Below are positions 13,060 through 24,191 of a DNA stretch of 64,000 nucleotides, one piece after another. Source of the DNA: Gnetum montanum (lineage: Eukaryota; Streptophyta; Gnetopsida; Gnetales; Gnetaceae). The stretch spans positions 125,153-189,152 of the forward strand of contig MNCI01020918.1 of assembly GCA_015680685.1 (NCBI GenBank). Reading direction: 5' to 3'. The notes beneath the pieces are model-generated. The model ran no database searches. It saw nothing but the letters and a program-made list of their open reading frames with translations, and was not told the origin of the DNA. Position 1 is the stretch's first letter. Each line of letters opens with the position of its first letter. The position numbers and the translations under genes were made by a program.

Positions 13060-13640
13060 GATGAGACTCAACTTAGTGCTAATTTTGTGCAAGAGATGAG
13101 ATATCTCCATGCATAAGTAAAATCAAATCTTGAGAAGAAGGTTGAAGAGAAAGTCCTCAAGAGGAATTAAGGAAAATGGAAGCCTAATTTTGCTATTGGT
13201 TACTTGGTTTGGATGCACTAGAAGAAGTAGTAGTTGAGAGATATTAAATTCATCAAATTGAAATCCAAAAAGATGGGGCATTTCAAACTCAAGGCTAAAA
13301 TTAATAATAATGATTTTGAGATTAATTTACCAAATGATGTTGGTATGTATTTTGTATTTAATGTTTTAGTTCTTGTGCATTTTCATGGACCAACTACTAA
13401 GAAGACCATACAGGATAGCATCAATGAGTTGACAGGGGCTATTGATCAATCCAAGCCTTCAATGGAGAGGAAGGTAATCATACATAAGCAAAGAAAAGCT
13501 TCTAACACTCAGGGAGTTAAGAGGAGTGAATATTTAATCCATTAAAAGGATCAATCTACTTATGATGTTGTATGGGTCCATGAGATCAAACTTGTTGAGT
13601 GGGGGATCACTTCTACTCCTAATGCCTTGCTTAAATAAGT
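13060..13640 (+). pseudogene. Integrase C-terminus and chromodomain-like tail, element F
   Basis: Reading from about 13170: KPNFAIGYLVWMH, KFIKLKSKKMGHFKLKAKIN, NDFEINLPNDVGMYFVFNVL, then FHGP, which follows the FxxGDxVWVHLRKER, KLKPRKxGPFKVLKKINDNA and LPxxxxISPxFNV pattern of chromovirus integrases. It is followed at 13530-13640 by YLIHxKDQSTYDVVWVHEIK, LVEWGITSTPNALL, a decayed chromodomain (YLVKWKGxxxxxxTWxxxxxL). The 13234-13545 part is open for 103 codons. The catalytic core is absent. Confidence 0.7.
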
Positions 13641-13664
13641 TTACTTTATGAAGGGTGTGAGATT

Positions 13665-14208
13665 TGGTGTAAGAATACCTCTTCTAATTCCCTTGTGTTT
13701 ATCCTACAAGTTTTTTTTGTAGGTTTTCATACTTGAAGAAGACTTGGATATGTGTGTTCTATTTTTATGTGTCTTCTTGCACTGATTTTTAATGATGATG
13801 ATGTGGGGACATTTTGGCATGTTTGGAGATGTTTTGGGCCTATTTTGATGAGTTTAGGAGGTTCTAGAATCTATGAGATCATGTTTGGAGACATTCAAAG
13901 ATTCTAGGCATCAAAACAAGCATTTTTATTTTTGGTACCTATAGGTTAGATGTCTCACCAAAAAGTTAGACATCTAAGCTAAGACATCTTACCAAAAGTG
14001 TAGATGTCTCAGGACTAGATGAGATGTCAACAAAAAATAGTAGATGTCTTACCAAAGAGACTGGTTTTCATAGTTGACATTCCAGCAAAGCCAAAGACAT
14101 CTCAAATGACGAGGGAAAAAGCTCCAATATGGCATTTCAATTGGGAAACATTCGAAAGACTCTAGATCCTTGTGGAAAACATTTAGGAAGACAAATGGAA
14201 AGCTTTCT
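13665..14208 (+). repeat. Partial 3' LTR of element F
   Basis: It starts TGGTGTAAG just after a purine-rich stretch (GAAGGGTGTGAGAT, 13651-13664) that fits a polypurine tract. It matches the first ~545 bp of the 5' LTR and then passes abruptly at 14209 into ORF2 of the host element. Confidence 0.75.
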
Positions 14209-15590
14209 AAAGTAGATATTACTAGAGCTAAATATGTAGAAAATTTAGCTAGAATATCAATGATCTATGTAGAGTATGAAGATGCACTTGAGAGATTACT
14301 ATAAATATGATAAGTTATGCAAAATCTTTTCTATATCCCTAGTGATATCACTATAGTATATTCAGAATTAATACCAAAAAAGGTAAATTGGTCATGGTAG
14401 AAACAAGGATGCAACACATAGAAATTGATTTGCAAAGATTATAAGAAGAGTTAGCTACATTGAGAATAGAAAGACAAGATCCTGCATGATATATTACACC
14501 TTACCAGTTAGCATTATTTAGAAATGAACAAATTGCTCATTGATGATCAAAGAGAAATAGATGGAAATGGAAAAACAAAAAGTAGTGTAAAAAATCCTTA
14601 GTAGAAGCATAAATATATGGCCATGCTAAAGCCAGTATTGTGCTAGAAGAAGAGAATAAAAGAATTGCTACAGAAAATTTGAGGTTGATGGACATTGAAA
14701 AACATAAGAACATACTAGAAGAAAGAATTTATCAACTTAGAGAGTAGTTTTCTAGGGTCAACCTTAATATTAAACAACTGACCCATGAGAACAAGATTCT
14801 ATCAATGGAAGAAGTATGTGTAGTTTGAAAAAAGTCATCTATTGAAATTAGTGCATGGTAAAATGAGACCAACAAGCATAAAAGGCTTAAATACACTTCA
14901 AGGATTAAGTGGACATGTATAAACAGATTAATGAGAAAGAAATATGGATGACCAAATCCAAGATCAGTTCCATTACAAAACAAACACCTAATTAGAAACC
15001 CATCTTGGATAGCCTTGCTCATGTTCATCAAGCTCAACTAAAGAATAAACACCTATAGATAGAAGGCTTGACAAAGTACATAGGGTTAGCAAATCCTTGA
15101 AATGCTAACTTAGCCATATTGATAGCAAGTAGACCAAGGACAGAGCTAGAGTAGTAGTCAGCTAGAGTATATTCTATGTATTAAAAAGAGTTTTCAAATA
15201 GAAAATATGTATAATAAAAGCTCCAGATCATAGACTCTAAATTAAAAGTAGTTAAGTATAGCTATGAAGATTAGAAAGATGTACAAAAAACATAGCCAAA
15301 AGAATGATAGATTATCAAGAGCTACAAAAGATGACCAAAGTGTTTGAAGTAGAAAGAATAGAGTTTGTAGCATGATATGTTAAGACCAACAAAATATTTT
15401 CATAGTTTCCATGTCCCTAGGAAGTACTAACTCCTACTAACATTGCTAAATTTGAATGCAAGGTACTAATCCCATATAAAAGAAAGAAGAGCTCAGAGCA
15501 CTATTGAACAAATATCAATTTTAGAAGCTAGATGATAAAGGGAAGAAACTAAAGGAGGATCCACCACCACTTGGAACATGACAAAACTAC
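14209..15590 (+). pseudogene. ORF2 of element H, 3' part (coiled-coil half), degenerate
   Basis: It resumes with YVEYEDALERLL (matching PAEHEDALDRLL) and runs collinearly with ORF2 of the element at 51548-60272: near 14740-14900 the reading RVNLNIKQLTHENKILSMEE, VCVV, KKSSIEISAW matches RVNQDISRLARENQTLSMEE, VCAIQQKSAIEISVW. It ends near 15570 with a proline-rich tail before the untranslated part. The homologue is strongly predicted to form coiled coils from its heptads. Frames are broken throughout. Confidence 0.7.
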
Positions 15591-15790
15591 ATTAATATTT
15601 GTTTTGTTTTAATTTTCTTTAGTCATGTGCATCAATCATGCATTGCATGATAATTTTTTAATACCACTTGATCAAGGATACAACATTCATAGTAGAATCA
15701 TTTATGTAAATATGTATTATGATGTCAAGTCCCTCATAGTTTGTAAGAAAGTTTATCCCCTTTTTATTTGAACTAAAGGAAGAGTTTTGA

Positions 15791-15806
15791 GTCAATTGTG
15801 GGGCTA
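15791..15806 (+). other. Polypurine tract of element H
   Basis: GTCAATTGTGGGGCTA lies directly before the 3' LTR. The same position holds GTCGTGGGGGTA in the element at 51548-60272 (minus strand) and GTTGTGAGGGTA before 62797, so the tract is a family trait. Confidence 0.6.
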
Positions 15807-16618
15807 TGATGAAATGTTTTTGTGAAGGACTATGATATCATAGCCCTACATATGTCATTATAGATATTATGTAGTGGGTCATGGTCATGCCTATAAATAC
15901 CAACCCACCATCACATCGAAAGAAAGTTTTTTCTCAACACTTAGCAAAATTCTTATAGTTTGTTTTCTCAAAGTTAGAGCTAGTATGAATGCTCAAAATG
16001 TGGTGAATTACTGTTGCATGAAATCTTTATTTGACTTGATTATTCCTTAACATAATTCTTGAACAACAATAAAAATCAAAATTTTTCTTCATCATTGCAA
16101 TATATCACTTAGAATAGATTTACTTTTACTAGGTCATTTACTATTCCAATGCTTATCAATAAGATGGAATAAGTACAACTAGTTTTGAGTGTAAAATGTA
16201 CTTATTTGATAACCTACTAGTGACTTTACTTAATTTGCTAGTCATGAAGTTACTTGGTAATCTTAGTGACAGTTACATTAGCCTAAGACATCTATGGAAA
16301 ATCAAGAATGAATACTTATCTTCATAGGATAGAATAACTTTACATTTCCATTGTACTTACAAATAGGAATTACATTTATCTTTACCATGGTTACATTTAG
16401 TATTTTTAAGAGCCAACAACATTAGTTTATCATATACCTTACTAAAACTTCAACTATACTTTTTGGACCTCGCCAACTCTAAATAAAAAGACAATGATCA
16501 TAAAATTACTATCAACTCACTAATATACTTACATTATCCATCAACAAATTATGATTTGGTCATGCGTAAACACTTGTGACTTGTATGGTTGAGTGTTGGA
16601 ATACCTTACCACTCATCA
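15807..16618 (+). repeat. 3' LTR of element H
   Basis: It starts TGATGAA and ends CTCATCA, like the ends of the LTRs at 59266-60272 (TGATGAG ... CTCATCA). A TATA box, TATAAATA, is at 15892-15899, and a perfect 14-bp palindrome CTATGATATCATAG lies about 50 bp upstream at 15830-15843. The R/U5 part is similar to the LTR at 62797-63675 (shared GGAATAAGTACAAC and ACTTGGTAATC blocks). No clear target duplication can be given because the left end is unknown; the right flank reads AATGG. Confidence 0.75.
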
Positions 16619-18639
16619 AATGGCTTTTGCTTTTTAGGCTTTTTTGTATTCCTTTGTTTTAAAAACCAAGGATGTAACATGAACAAAGAGGATGACACAT
16701 TGTAAATAAATATAAATTAATTACCATAGTGTATTTCCTATGCTATAACTTAAACAACATAGTTTATGCAACATAATTTTCAAGGATCTTCAAAAATAAC
16801 AATACATTGTACTTCTAGTAAAGAGGCAACAATATAAATCAAGGATCTCTCATAATAAAGTATAAGAGCATGATTTAAAATTTACAGTGTATACAATAAA
16901 TGATTGATAAAGCAATGTAAACATAAAATAACTATAAAATAAAAGCCATGAACAAAAGAACAGAGGATGTGAAATTTACACTAACAACAAATTAAATATG
17001 TTTCCTCCATTCTAAAAAAATTCAAAATTAGCAATGAAAAATTTCCAAATCTTTTTTTTTTCATAATCTAAAAATGGAACATAAGGATGACATAGCTTTA
17101 GATAATACACTTATGGTAAGAGGTCTATGTAGGAAGACATTAAGGGATCCTACTTCTAGTATTAGAACATTGTAGTGATGGAAAAATTTAGGTGTTGTAG
17201 AATCAAAGATCTCTACAACAAAAGTAGTTTCTACCCCAAGCCTATGTAGGCATAGGAAGCAAATCTATGGTTCCTAAGACTATCTTATGGAAAGCTTGAT
17301 TGCCTAAGAACTTATGGATTGGTAACAAATGCAATGCATGTAAATTAGAAAAGCATGTTTAAGCATAGAGAACTTGTCAAATGTGGGAGATCTTTGATAA
17401 GAAATGAGAAAAAAAATAAATGCAAACAAAAAGTGGTAATTAAAAAATACTATAAACTTGTATTAAAGCATCTAACAAAAGTTTAGAGGGTACAGATCTA
17501 GGTACAAAAGCCCAAGAAACGCAAGATGTTTGACCACTAGGAGGAAGGCTTTAGGGCTACTTTGATCATAAAAGTTCTTTGGATGATGGCTAACTCAAAT
17601 GTGGATCTATTCTTTAAAATGGTAAGAGGAATTGCTATTCACATTTGGAGCTTGTTGATCTATCATCAAGATCCTCTTCTATGGGTGAGGAAGTGGAAGG
17701 GAGGAAGGGGCTACTTCTAGTCATAAGGTTACCATAGGTTCAAGTTTTTTAAGATATCAGTGCTATGTGTTATGTTGCTCCAGGGTGTTTGTAAAAGTGC
17801 TCTTATCTATCAAAAAAATGCTTCAAGTTGTCCAAGTATGCCAAAAGTCCCTTTTTGAAGTACTAGTTTTGGCTTATATAGGTTAAAAATATGTTCATTT
17901 TATGTTAAAGTACTTGTGAAACTATCAGGAGTGAATAGGAATTTTTCTTTTTCTAGCGTTGACCTTGTCTAGCATATTTTCTAGAGTATTTCATGAAATA
18001 CATTGTGAACAAAATAATTTTGTTACTAGATTTACACTAGGAACTTTACATTTTATGGTGAGGTTACATCTAGGAGAATTTTAAGCAAAATAAGGTTGTA
18101 AAATAACTTTCTAAAAGAAGTTACAAAGTTTCTTTTATGGTTGATTCTCAGTTCAAAATTACAAATAGATTATGTAAACAAGGCCATAGATGCATTTCTT
18201 TTGAGGTGTTTCTTCATGATCATGTGATGTAGTAATCTAAGTGGGAAGGAAATGATATAATATATGGAGAGATAAAAAAACTGAACTACAAGGCCAAAAT
18301 GATAAGTAGATGACAAATACACCTATACAGGAGAAGTAGAAGATAAAAAGTGTCATGTTTTATATATGGTAAGTTAAGAAACATCTTAAATAACTCACAA
18401 GATAAAAGATAAGTTTAAGAAAATGTTTTCTTTTGATATGATAAAGTACCAAGGAGTCTTGATGGTGGTTTACAATTAAAATTGGTTGATATAGCTATTG
18501 CAAAGGTTGGGAGTGGTTGACCCCAAGGCTTATGAAAGAGTCTTTGAGAAGTTGAAGTTTAAAATTCCATATTATTTAGTTCTAACAAGGTAACTAGTGA
18601 CTTGGAGAGTTTGAGGAAAGAGTTTAAAGGAAATGCTGT
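16619..18639. other. AT-rich, CpG-poor stretch without recognisable genes
   Basis: I see no domain, LTR end or RNA gene here. A small hairpin near 17193-17221 (GTTGTAGA ... TCTACAAC) is the only clear structure. The low CpG resembles old transposon DNA. Confidence 0.4.
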
Positions 18640-19640
18640 TGTGATAATGTAATGTGGTCATGTAAAGATTGGAACAGGCATCGGTTTAGAAGTCAACATC
18701 GAAAGACAAAAATATTTAAAAAGAAAAGCGGACCCTCCATTTACATTTCGAAAAGGTGTTTCTTACAAGAAATAAAGATATGGAGTGCAAAAGTTTGTAT
18801 ACGAAGAGTTACCGTTAAAAAAAGGAGATCTAAATGATTTTTTATGAGAAAAAATTAGAAATCTGCAGTAACAATCTTTTCTAAATAAATTTTTTATTAA
18901 AAAAATATAAATATAAGCGATAAATCCTAGCGCAGGGGAGTTAATTTTTGAAATGTGCCTGGTGGATCGAAAAAAAGACTTTTAAGCTTACCTGCAGTGG
19001 TGGAGAAACAGATCGTTCGTTTAAATCCATAACTTGAATTTTATCTGTAGGTTTACCGTTGAACGTTTTTTTAGACCGATACATATTTATTCATGAAATG
19101 TATATTTAGATGTTTGTAACGGTTAATGGTGGCAGCAAATAATTACCAAAACAGTGAAACTGCTGAGAAAAGATGTAAGCCTGCTTACCAACAGCCATAC
19201 TGGACTTTAGACTTTCTTGGAAAAAAAAAGGAAAAAAAAGAAAAAAAATCAGATTGGACCTGTCTTTAACAACCTGCCAATGCCAATTTCAACTGTTTTT
19301 AAAGTAAACCGTTTTATGTAAATAGGTAGAACTTACTATGCACTATAATACTAATAAACCACTGTTTATACCTTCACTTTTTCCTAAGCCATACAACACC
19401 GAAAAACCGTTTTATGTATTCATATAGAACTTACGAATAACCGTTTTATGCACTGTAATACGAATAAACCACTGTTTATACCTTCACCTATAAACCACTG
19501 TTTATACCTTCACCTTTTCCTTATAATTGAGATATGCAACACTGAAAAAGAAACGATTGACAATCTAAAGGCGTCATAAGTTCAAAAACAAACCGTATAG
19601 ATGGTCCAAAAAACTAATCTACCGATGAATAAGGCATGGA
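18640..19640 (+). promoter_or_regulatory. CpG-retaining block upstream of a possible phosphatase exon
   Basis: Unlike the preceding 18 kb, this kilobase keeps many CpG sites (for example GATCGTTCG, ACCGTTGAACG, CTAGCGCAGG). No transposon domain is readable. It lies 0.6-1.6 kb upstream of the exon at 20217, so it may be the distal promoter of a gene that is not, or not always, methylated. The small open frame 18652-18837 (lysine/arginine-rich) has no support as a gene. This is inference from base composition and position. Confidence 0.35.
19306..19513 (+). repeat. Local duplication, with a 24-bp unit present three times
   Basis: ATAAACCACTGTTTATACCT followed by TCAC occurs at 19354-19377, 19464-19487 and 19490-19513. 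The first two copies are part of a larger ~110-bp imperfect duplication (each preceded by CCGTTTTATG and AGAACTTAC). The region is CpG-retaining and otherwise non-coding. Confidence 0.75.
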
Positions 19641-20199
19641 GGAATTCATTTCTTAATATCATTATCACAAAGGTAATGACCAGCTACCATAGGTCTCATG
19701 CAATAGGCTTTGAGAAGCCTTAGTCTTAAATTTGATGTTAGTAAGTGCAATAAGGTAACGAGTTATTTAGAGAGCTTATAAGAAGATCATCATCATCATT
19801 CTAACCTTGTCCTAATAAAATAGGATCAGTTAAGAGTTTCTAAAAGGTACCATTATAATTATATGATGTAATATTTGAGTAGGAAAAACATAGGTTTATG
19901 TGATAACACATAAAGAACCATCATTTAAAGGTCTTGTGAGTGGATGAGCAAAAGTCTAATCTCTTTTAAACTTATACAATTTAAAAAGAAAGTACCTTAC
20001 TATAAAAAGATAAACTACTAATCCAAAGACAAAATGATGTTGTGGTAGTGCAAGATTTAGACATAAATGTAACTAGTGCCTTGCCATATCAAGAGGTGCT
20101 ACTTGCTCATGTTTTAAAGTAATGTTACATCTAATTATCTAAATGAACAACAATGACCAAAAGTGTCATAGCATTCTATTCTCATATCTTAGCTTAGCT

Positions 20200-20207
20200 T
20201 ATATAAA
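20200..20207 (+). promoter_or_regulatory. TATA-like site before the phosphatase-like exon
   Basis: TATATAAA lies only 10-17 bp before the ATG at 20217. That is too close for a normal transcript to include this ATG, so either transcription starts further upstream or the site is chance. Confidence 0.3.
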
Positions 20208-20216
20208 AATTCCATA

Positions 20217-20432
20217 ATGAGCTCATGCTACACTACTAACTTTCTTTCTTGCAAAGATGATGGAACCTTGTACAAAAGGTATATTTTATGCTTGGCTCTA
20301 GTTTTAGCCATTGTTGGTTCTACTCAGGCAAGCATTACTAATAGGTATGCAAGGAGGCTTGAGGATTTTCAAGATATGCCATTTGATGCTGATGTTTTTC
20401 AACCTTCCAAAGGATTTTATAACCTGCAAAAG
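20217..20432 (+). CDS. Possible first exon of a purple acid phosphatase
   Basis: 72 codons from ATG to a splice donor (CAAAAG/GTGGGT, donor at 20433, phase 0). Residues 22-39 form a hydrophobic signal-peptide-like segment (YILCLALVLAIVGSTQAS), fitting a secreted enzyme. Residues 53-72, QDMPFDADVFQPSKGFYNLQ, resemble the conserved N-terminus of plant purple acid phosphatases (DMPLDxDVF, PxGYNAPQQ), a family in which I recall an intron directly after PQQ. These metallo-enzymes hydrolyse phosphate esters outside the cell or in the vacuole; the metal-binding residues lie in later exons, which I cannot find in this window. The following 1.6 kb to the next LTR has no readable exon 2, so this may be a gene with a very long intron or a stranded gene fragment. 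The P-S-K-G insertion is atypical. Confidence 0.5.
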
Positions 20433-22009
20433 GTGGGTTTTTGTATAATATGTATATTTCTTTCATTTAATGATTATGGGCACTTTTTAATTTTTATTGG
20501 TTTGTTTACTATGCATCATAAGTTTCTAATACTTGGAGACTTTGGGACATGAAAAAGAGAATCTAAAATGTAAATGAGATGTGAGGCCAAATTTAGAAAT
20601 ATAGGAGGAAATGTCAAAGAGACATGATATATTAAATATTGTAATATTTTTCTATAAATATATATATATGTCTCGTTAGTCAACATATATTAGTATATGT
20701 TGTTTTCTAAATGTAGCTAAAGGCACTGAGAGGAGGATGAGGGGTGAATAAGGGCCATATAAAAAATTTAAGCTAATCAAAGACTAGCAAAAAGATTATT
20801 GAACAACCCAAATTAAAATCTAAAACATTAACCCAATAAACAAAGTAGCTATATAAAAAAGGAATAAATAGACACAAAGCTTTTAAGGTGGTTTAGATGC
20901 TAGATTGGCTGGACTACATCCATCATAAAAATCTCCCCAAATCCTAGGGGCAAAGTAATTTCATTAATTAGAATAAATTATATGGTTACCTTTATAGTCT
21001 TGGTCTGGGCACAACCGTCAAGCTTGAAGTCACAGAAATTTACTTTCATAGCATAAAGAAAGAGGGCAATACTCTGCTTTGTCTTAACATAGAGACTCAA
21101 GAGGTACAAAGTGTTTTTTAAGAGAAAGAGAACAAAGCTTTTACAGAGAAGAGAAAGAAAAAGAATGAGAGTCCAAATGAAGAGAACAAAAGAAGAAATT
21201 TTAGCTTAAGCATGAGAGGGCTAGAACTAGAATTACAAAGCTGGGAATGAGATCTTTAATTTATGGCCAGCATTCTTTGTAGCTATTTGTAGGATAGTTC
21301 TTCAAGCTATTGCTAAGTTATTAATCTATTGGGAAGAGTAGCTGAAGGAAAAGAAACTATGTTTGTTACATGTTAGCCTTCATTACCTCTTTTTGTATGA
21401 GATTGAGGTGAGCATTGAAAGCTTAGTAGAGGAGGAATAAATTTGTCATTTCATTTATAGTGCTAACAATTCCTTTACTTCCCATAGAAATAATAAGCTC
21501 TTCTTATATTAGAGATAATGCCTCTTTAATTCTCAACTAACAACCCTTGTCTATTGCATTAATGAGGTTTAGCTAACATTTGCAGTAATATAAGATTTAA
21601 CTTCTTCATATAATGGTCTTATATATTCTAATCATTTTTATATTTTTGAGCTTTCTTTCAGGGTGCTTTTAGATAGGATGGGATTTTACTATAAATGTGC
21701 TTTTTATTTTATGGACTAAAGCTTTTATAGAGGCTAAATAGATTAGCTCTATAATCGTGATTTTTTAATTTTTAAAGAATTTTAAACTAACATTCCTAGA
21801 TTTTTACTATGGCTAGTTTTAGTAATAACTAGGGTAATTACCAAAATTCTTATGAAATTCAAATTGGTGTATGATTGTTGTTGTACTAAGTTCTTTGTTA
21901 TGATTGTCCATAGTTTCATTTTTTATTCTAAATGTTGTGAATGTAGATAGTTATTACAACCAAACAAATTGATTGTTGGAAAATTAAAAGATCTAGCATA
22001 GTAGCCTCA
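20433..22009. other. Intron or intergenic sequence, possible unclassified repeat
   Basis: No coding domain is visible. From about 20720 the text 'GAGAGGAGGATGAGGGGTGA' followed by lysine-codon-like A-rich DNA and, near 20890, 'GGTGGTTTAGATGCTAGATT' resembles a common class of plant dispersed repeat that starts GAGAGGGGGGGTGAAT and carries a GTGGTTC box. I cannot name the family. It may be the 5' part of the exon's long intron. Confidence 0.3.
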
Positions 22010-24191
22010 ACATTGAATCCCCAGGGCCTCTAAAAAATGGGATTCAAGATACCCTAGATGGTTCGGTAGATCACCTAGGGACATAAAAAATGTAAAATGA
22101 ATGATGTAAATTACAAGAATCTAGATCTTGAAACTAAAAGAAAAATATATTACACAAAAATTGAAATTTCAAAACTTTACTTAAACAAATAAAGAATAAG
22201 TATAGGGATGTGTACAAGATTTGCTCATGAAAGAGAAAAAGAGGGTTCACTAGGTTAGGAGTTTAGAGCTTGTTGAAGCTAATGTGATCCAATCCATAAT
22301 TCAGGTGCTCAGCTACTCCTGATGCTGTCAAACGTCCTCTACTACTACCTTAGATATACAACTTTGGTCATTACTAGGGGATGAGAAAAGTGGATGATTT
22401 GGCTACATAAATGCTCCATGCTAGGAGTTGGAAATCCTAGAAATGCAGTGTAGGAACCCAAATCTCACAAGTCTCGGGGGAGGGTAACAAGGGGGGTTGC
22501 AAGGTCACAAGGGTTCCACACTGCGAAACTCTAAGAAACTACATTTTGCAAGTGTTGCAAGATCTCCTAAAGGAAAAATTGCTATATGCTCAAAAATGGC
22601 AATGTGTGGAACCTAAAAAGCGTGTTGGTATTTTCATTTTATAGGTTTTTGGCCATGAAATAGGCCACAAATTGGCTACAAATTGCTGCAAATTTCTGTC
22701 CCATACAGGTGAGATGAGTGCCAAGATTTTGAGGTTACTATGTATAGTAAGTGCTAAATCCCAATAGCTATTCTATTTACTATAAATAGTAATTGAGGTA
22801 CACCTTCTATGCTAGAGGTAGATCTTCTACATTGGGCCTTCAATCTTCTATGTTGATGTGTATGGTCAACACTGAAGTCATTAGAGTGTCAAAATCTTGG
22901 TCATGTTGCTTCTACGTTGGGGGTGAAGCTTCCACATTGAGGGGTGAAGCTTCCACATTGAGGGGTAAAGTTTCTATGCTGGGAGGAAGGTTTCCATGCT
23001 AAGGAAGAAGGTTGTACCCATCCACATTGGGGGTAGGTGAGTTGTACCCATCCACATTGGGGGTAGGTGAGGTTTACCCTCCTATAGGTGTTTCTAGTGT
23101 AACAAAGTGTATACCCCCCATAAAACCCATCAAGCTGCCATTTTTATCATCCCAAAAGGCATTTTTGACTCTCCCAAGCCTAAATATAGACACTATGTGA
23201 TATTTTTCACTTGGGGAATGAGGCTTTGACCACTTATGAGGCATTTTGCATCTCCAAAAGTATGAAATATGGAAGATTGCCCACTATGGATTACAGTCTT
23301 CACATTTACAATGAAGTTTTACCTCAGGTTTCATGGGGTGAAGGCTACATGGTGAAAGGATGGTTACAACATGAAAATTTTTGTGGTGTTTCAATGGTCC
23401 CTCTTTGTTGGTGTTTGGAGGATCAACCTGAGAGGCACTGACAAAGAATACAAAACATCATTGCAAGTCCACCACTAATGTTCCCTCTTCATGCTTAATC
23501 CAATCATGTTGAATCATGTCGAAGAGTGCTTGTGATGATGGGATGAAGCTATGATAAGATGTAAATAATGGTCATTAGGGAGATGGTCATGAGACTAATA
23601 ATGCATTCCAAGTATTGACATCATGGCTATAGCATGACACTAATACATTTTGAAGTGTTGATTCCTTAGCAAATCTAAGATTTTCTTGATTATTAGGCTT
23701 TCGTGTTTCACTGGCGATTTGGCTTCTTGGCAATTTACTTTTTTTTTTGTGGATTGAAACCTTCATTGGGTTTTTTTCCCAAGGCCAATTAGATCTTGTT
23801 TTCCCATTGAGTGAGTTGTGTTACACTCATTAGACTTGGTGGTTTTTCCATTGAATAAGACATGTTATGTTTGATGGACTTAGTGATTTTTCACTAAATG
23901 AGTTGCATTAGATTCAAGTGGATTTGATGGTGGATCATGATGAAGAGATGTCATATGGCCATAGTGCATGAGTGAAAATCATAGGTCAACATTGTGTTCC
24001 AAGGTATGGAAGGTCATAATGAGGTTACAGGGCTAGGCTTAAGGAGTGATTCTACATGGAGGACAATGGTACAAGCACTCTTGACACAGTAGGACAAACT
24101 CACCAAATCTTTCACATCAAGGTCACACAGTGACTTACTTCTATAATGAGTTGCACACTTGTGATGGTCCTAGGCTTCATCCTACAAACAC
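22010..24191 (-). repeat. LTR of Tat-like element A (boundaries approximate)
   Basis: It lies just downstream (on the minus strand) of an integrase end. It shares blocks with LTR-like DNA at 42500-43501: TTTGTGGTGTTTCAATGGTC and CCTCTTTGTTG at 23375 and 42515, and a common right edge ...CATCCTACAAACACA/ACTA here versus ...CATCCTGCAAACACA/ACTC at 43501, so the minus-strand LTR would start TGTGTTTG. A TATA box (minus, TATTTATAG) sits near 22785. The left edge near 22010 is a guess. No protein is encoded. Confidence 0.55.
22909..23070 (+). repeat. Tandem repeats inside LTR A (21-bp and 30-bp units)
   Basis: A 21-bp unit GAAGCTTCCACATTGAGGGG plus T is repeated exactly at 22925-22945 and 22946-22966 with degenerate neighbours on both sides. 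It is followed by a perfect 30-bp tandem duplication (23011-23040 and 23041-23070, starting GTTGTACCCATCCACATTGG). Both units share the CCACATTG(A/G)GGG core. Confidence 0.9.

Larger units (their letters stand above)
9705..14208 (+). mobile_element. Nested chromovirus-like element F lacking RT
   Basis: A full 5' LTR (9705-10719), a primer site, a gag zinc knuckle, a protease, an acidic non-pol region, an integrase C-terminus and a partial 3' LTR (13665-14208). It is flanked on both sides by ORF2 of element H, so it inserted into H. No RT, RNase H or integrase core is readable in any frame between 11740 and 13050, so the element is non-autonomous. The 3' LTR stops about half way and roughly 250 bp of the host ORF2 are missing at that edge, which points to a deletion over the right junction and explains why no target duplication is visible. 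Confidence 0.75.
1..16618 (+). mobile_element. Old Athila-like Ty3/gypsy element (H), 5' end outside or unresolved
   Basis: Domains run in order on the + strand: gag, protease, RT, RNase H, integrase, spacer, ORF2 and a 3' LTR ending at 16618. The gag and ORF2 are readable homologues of those in the young element at 51548-60272, and both LTRs end CTCATCA, so the two belong to one family. RT motifs (KDHFPL, FIDGYSGY, FGLCNAP) are those of the Athila branch. The sequence is AT-rich and almost without CpG, and every frame is broken. Another element (9705-14208) is nested in ORF2. I could not define a 5' LTR; bases 1-600 show no recognisable coding and may be leader or LTR. Confidence 0.8.

Noticed and set aside
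18652-18837. 61-codon lysine/arginine-rich open frame
   Set aside because: Short, compositionally driven, no homologous motif and no clear promoter.
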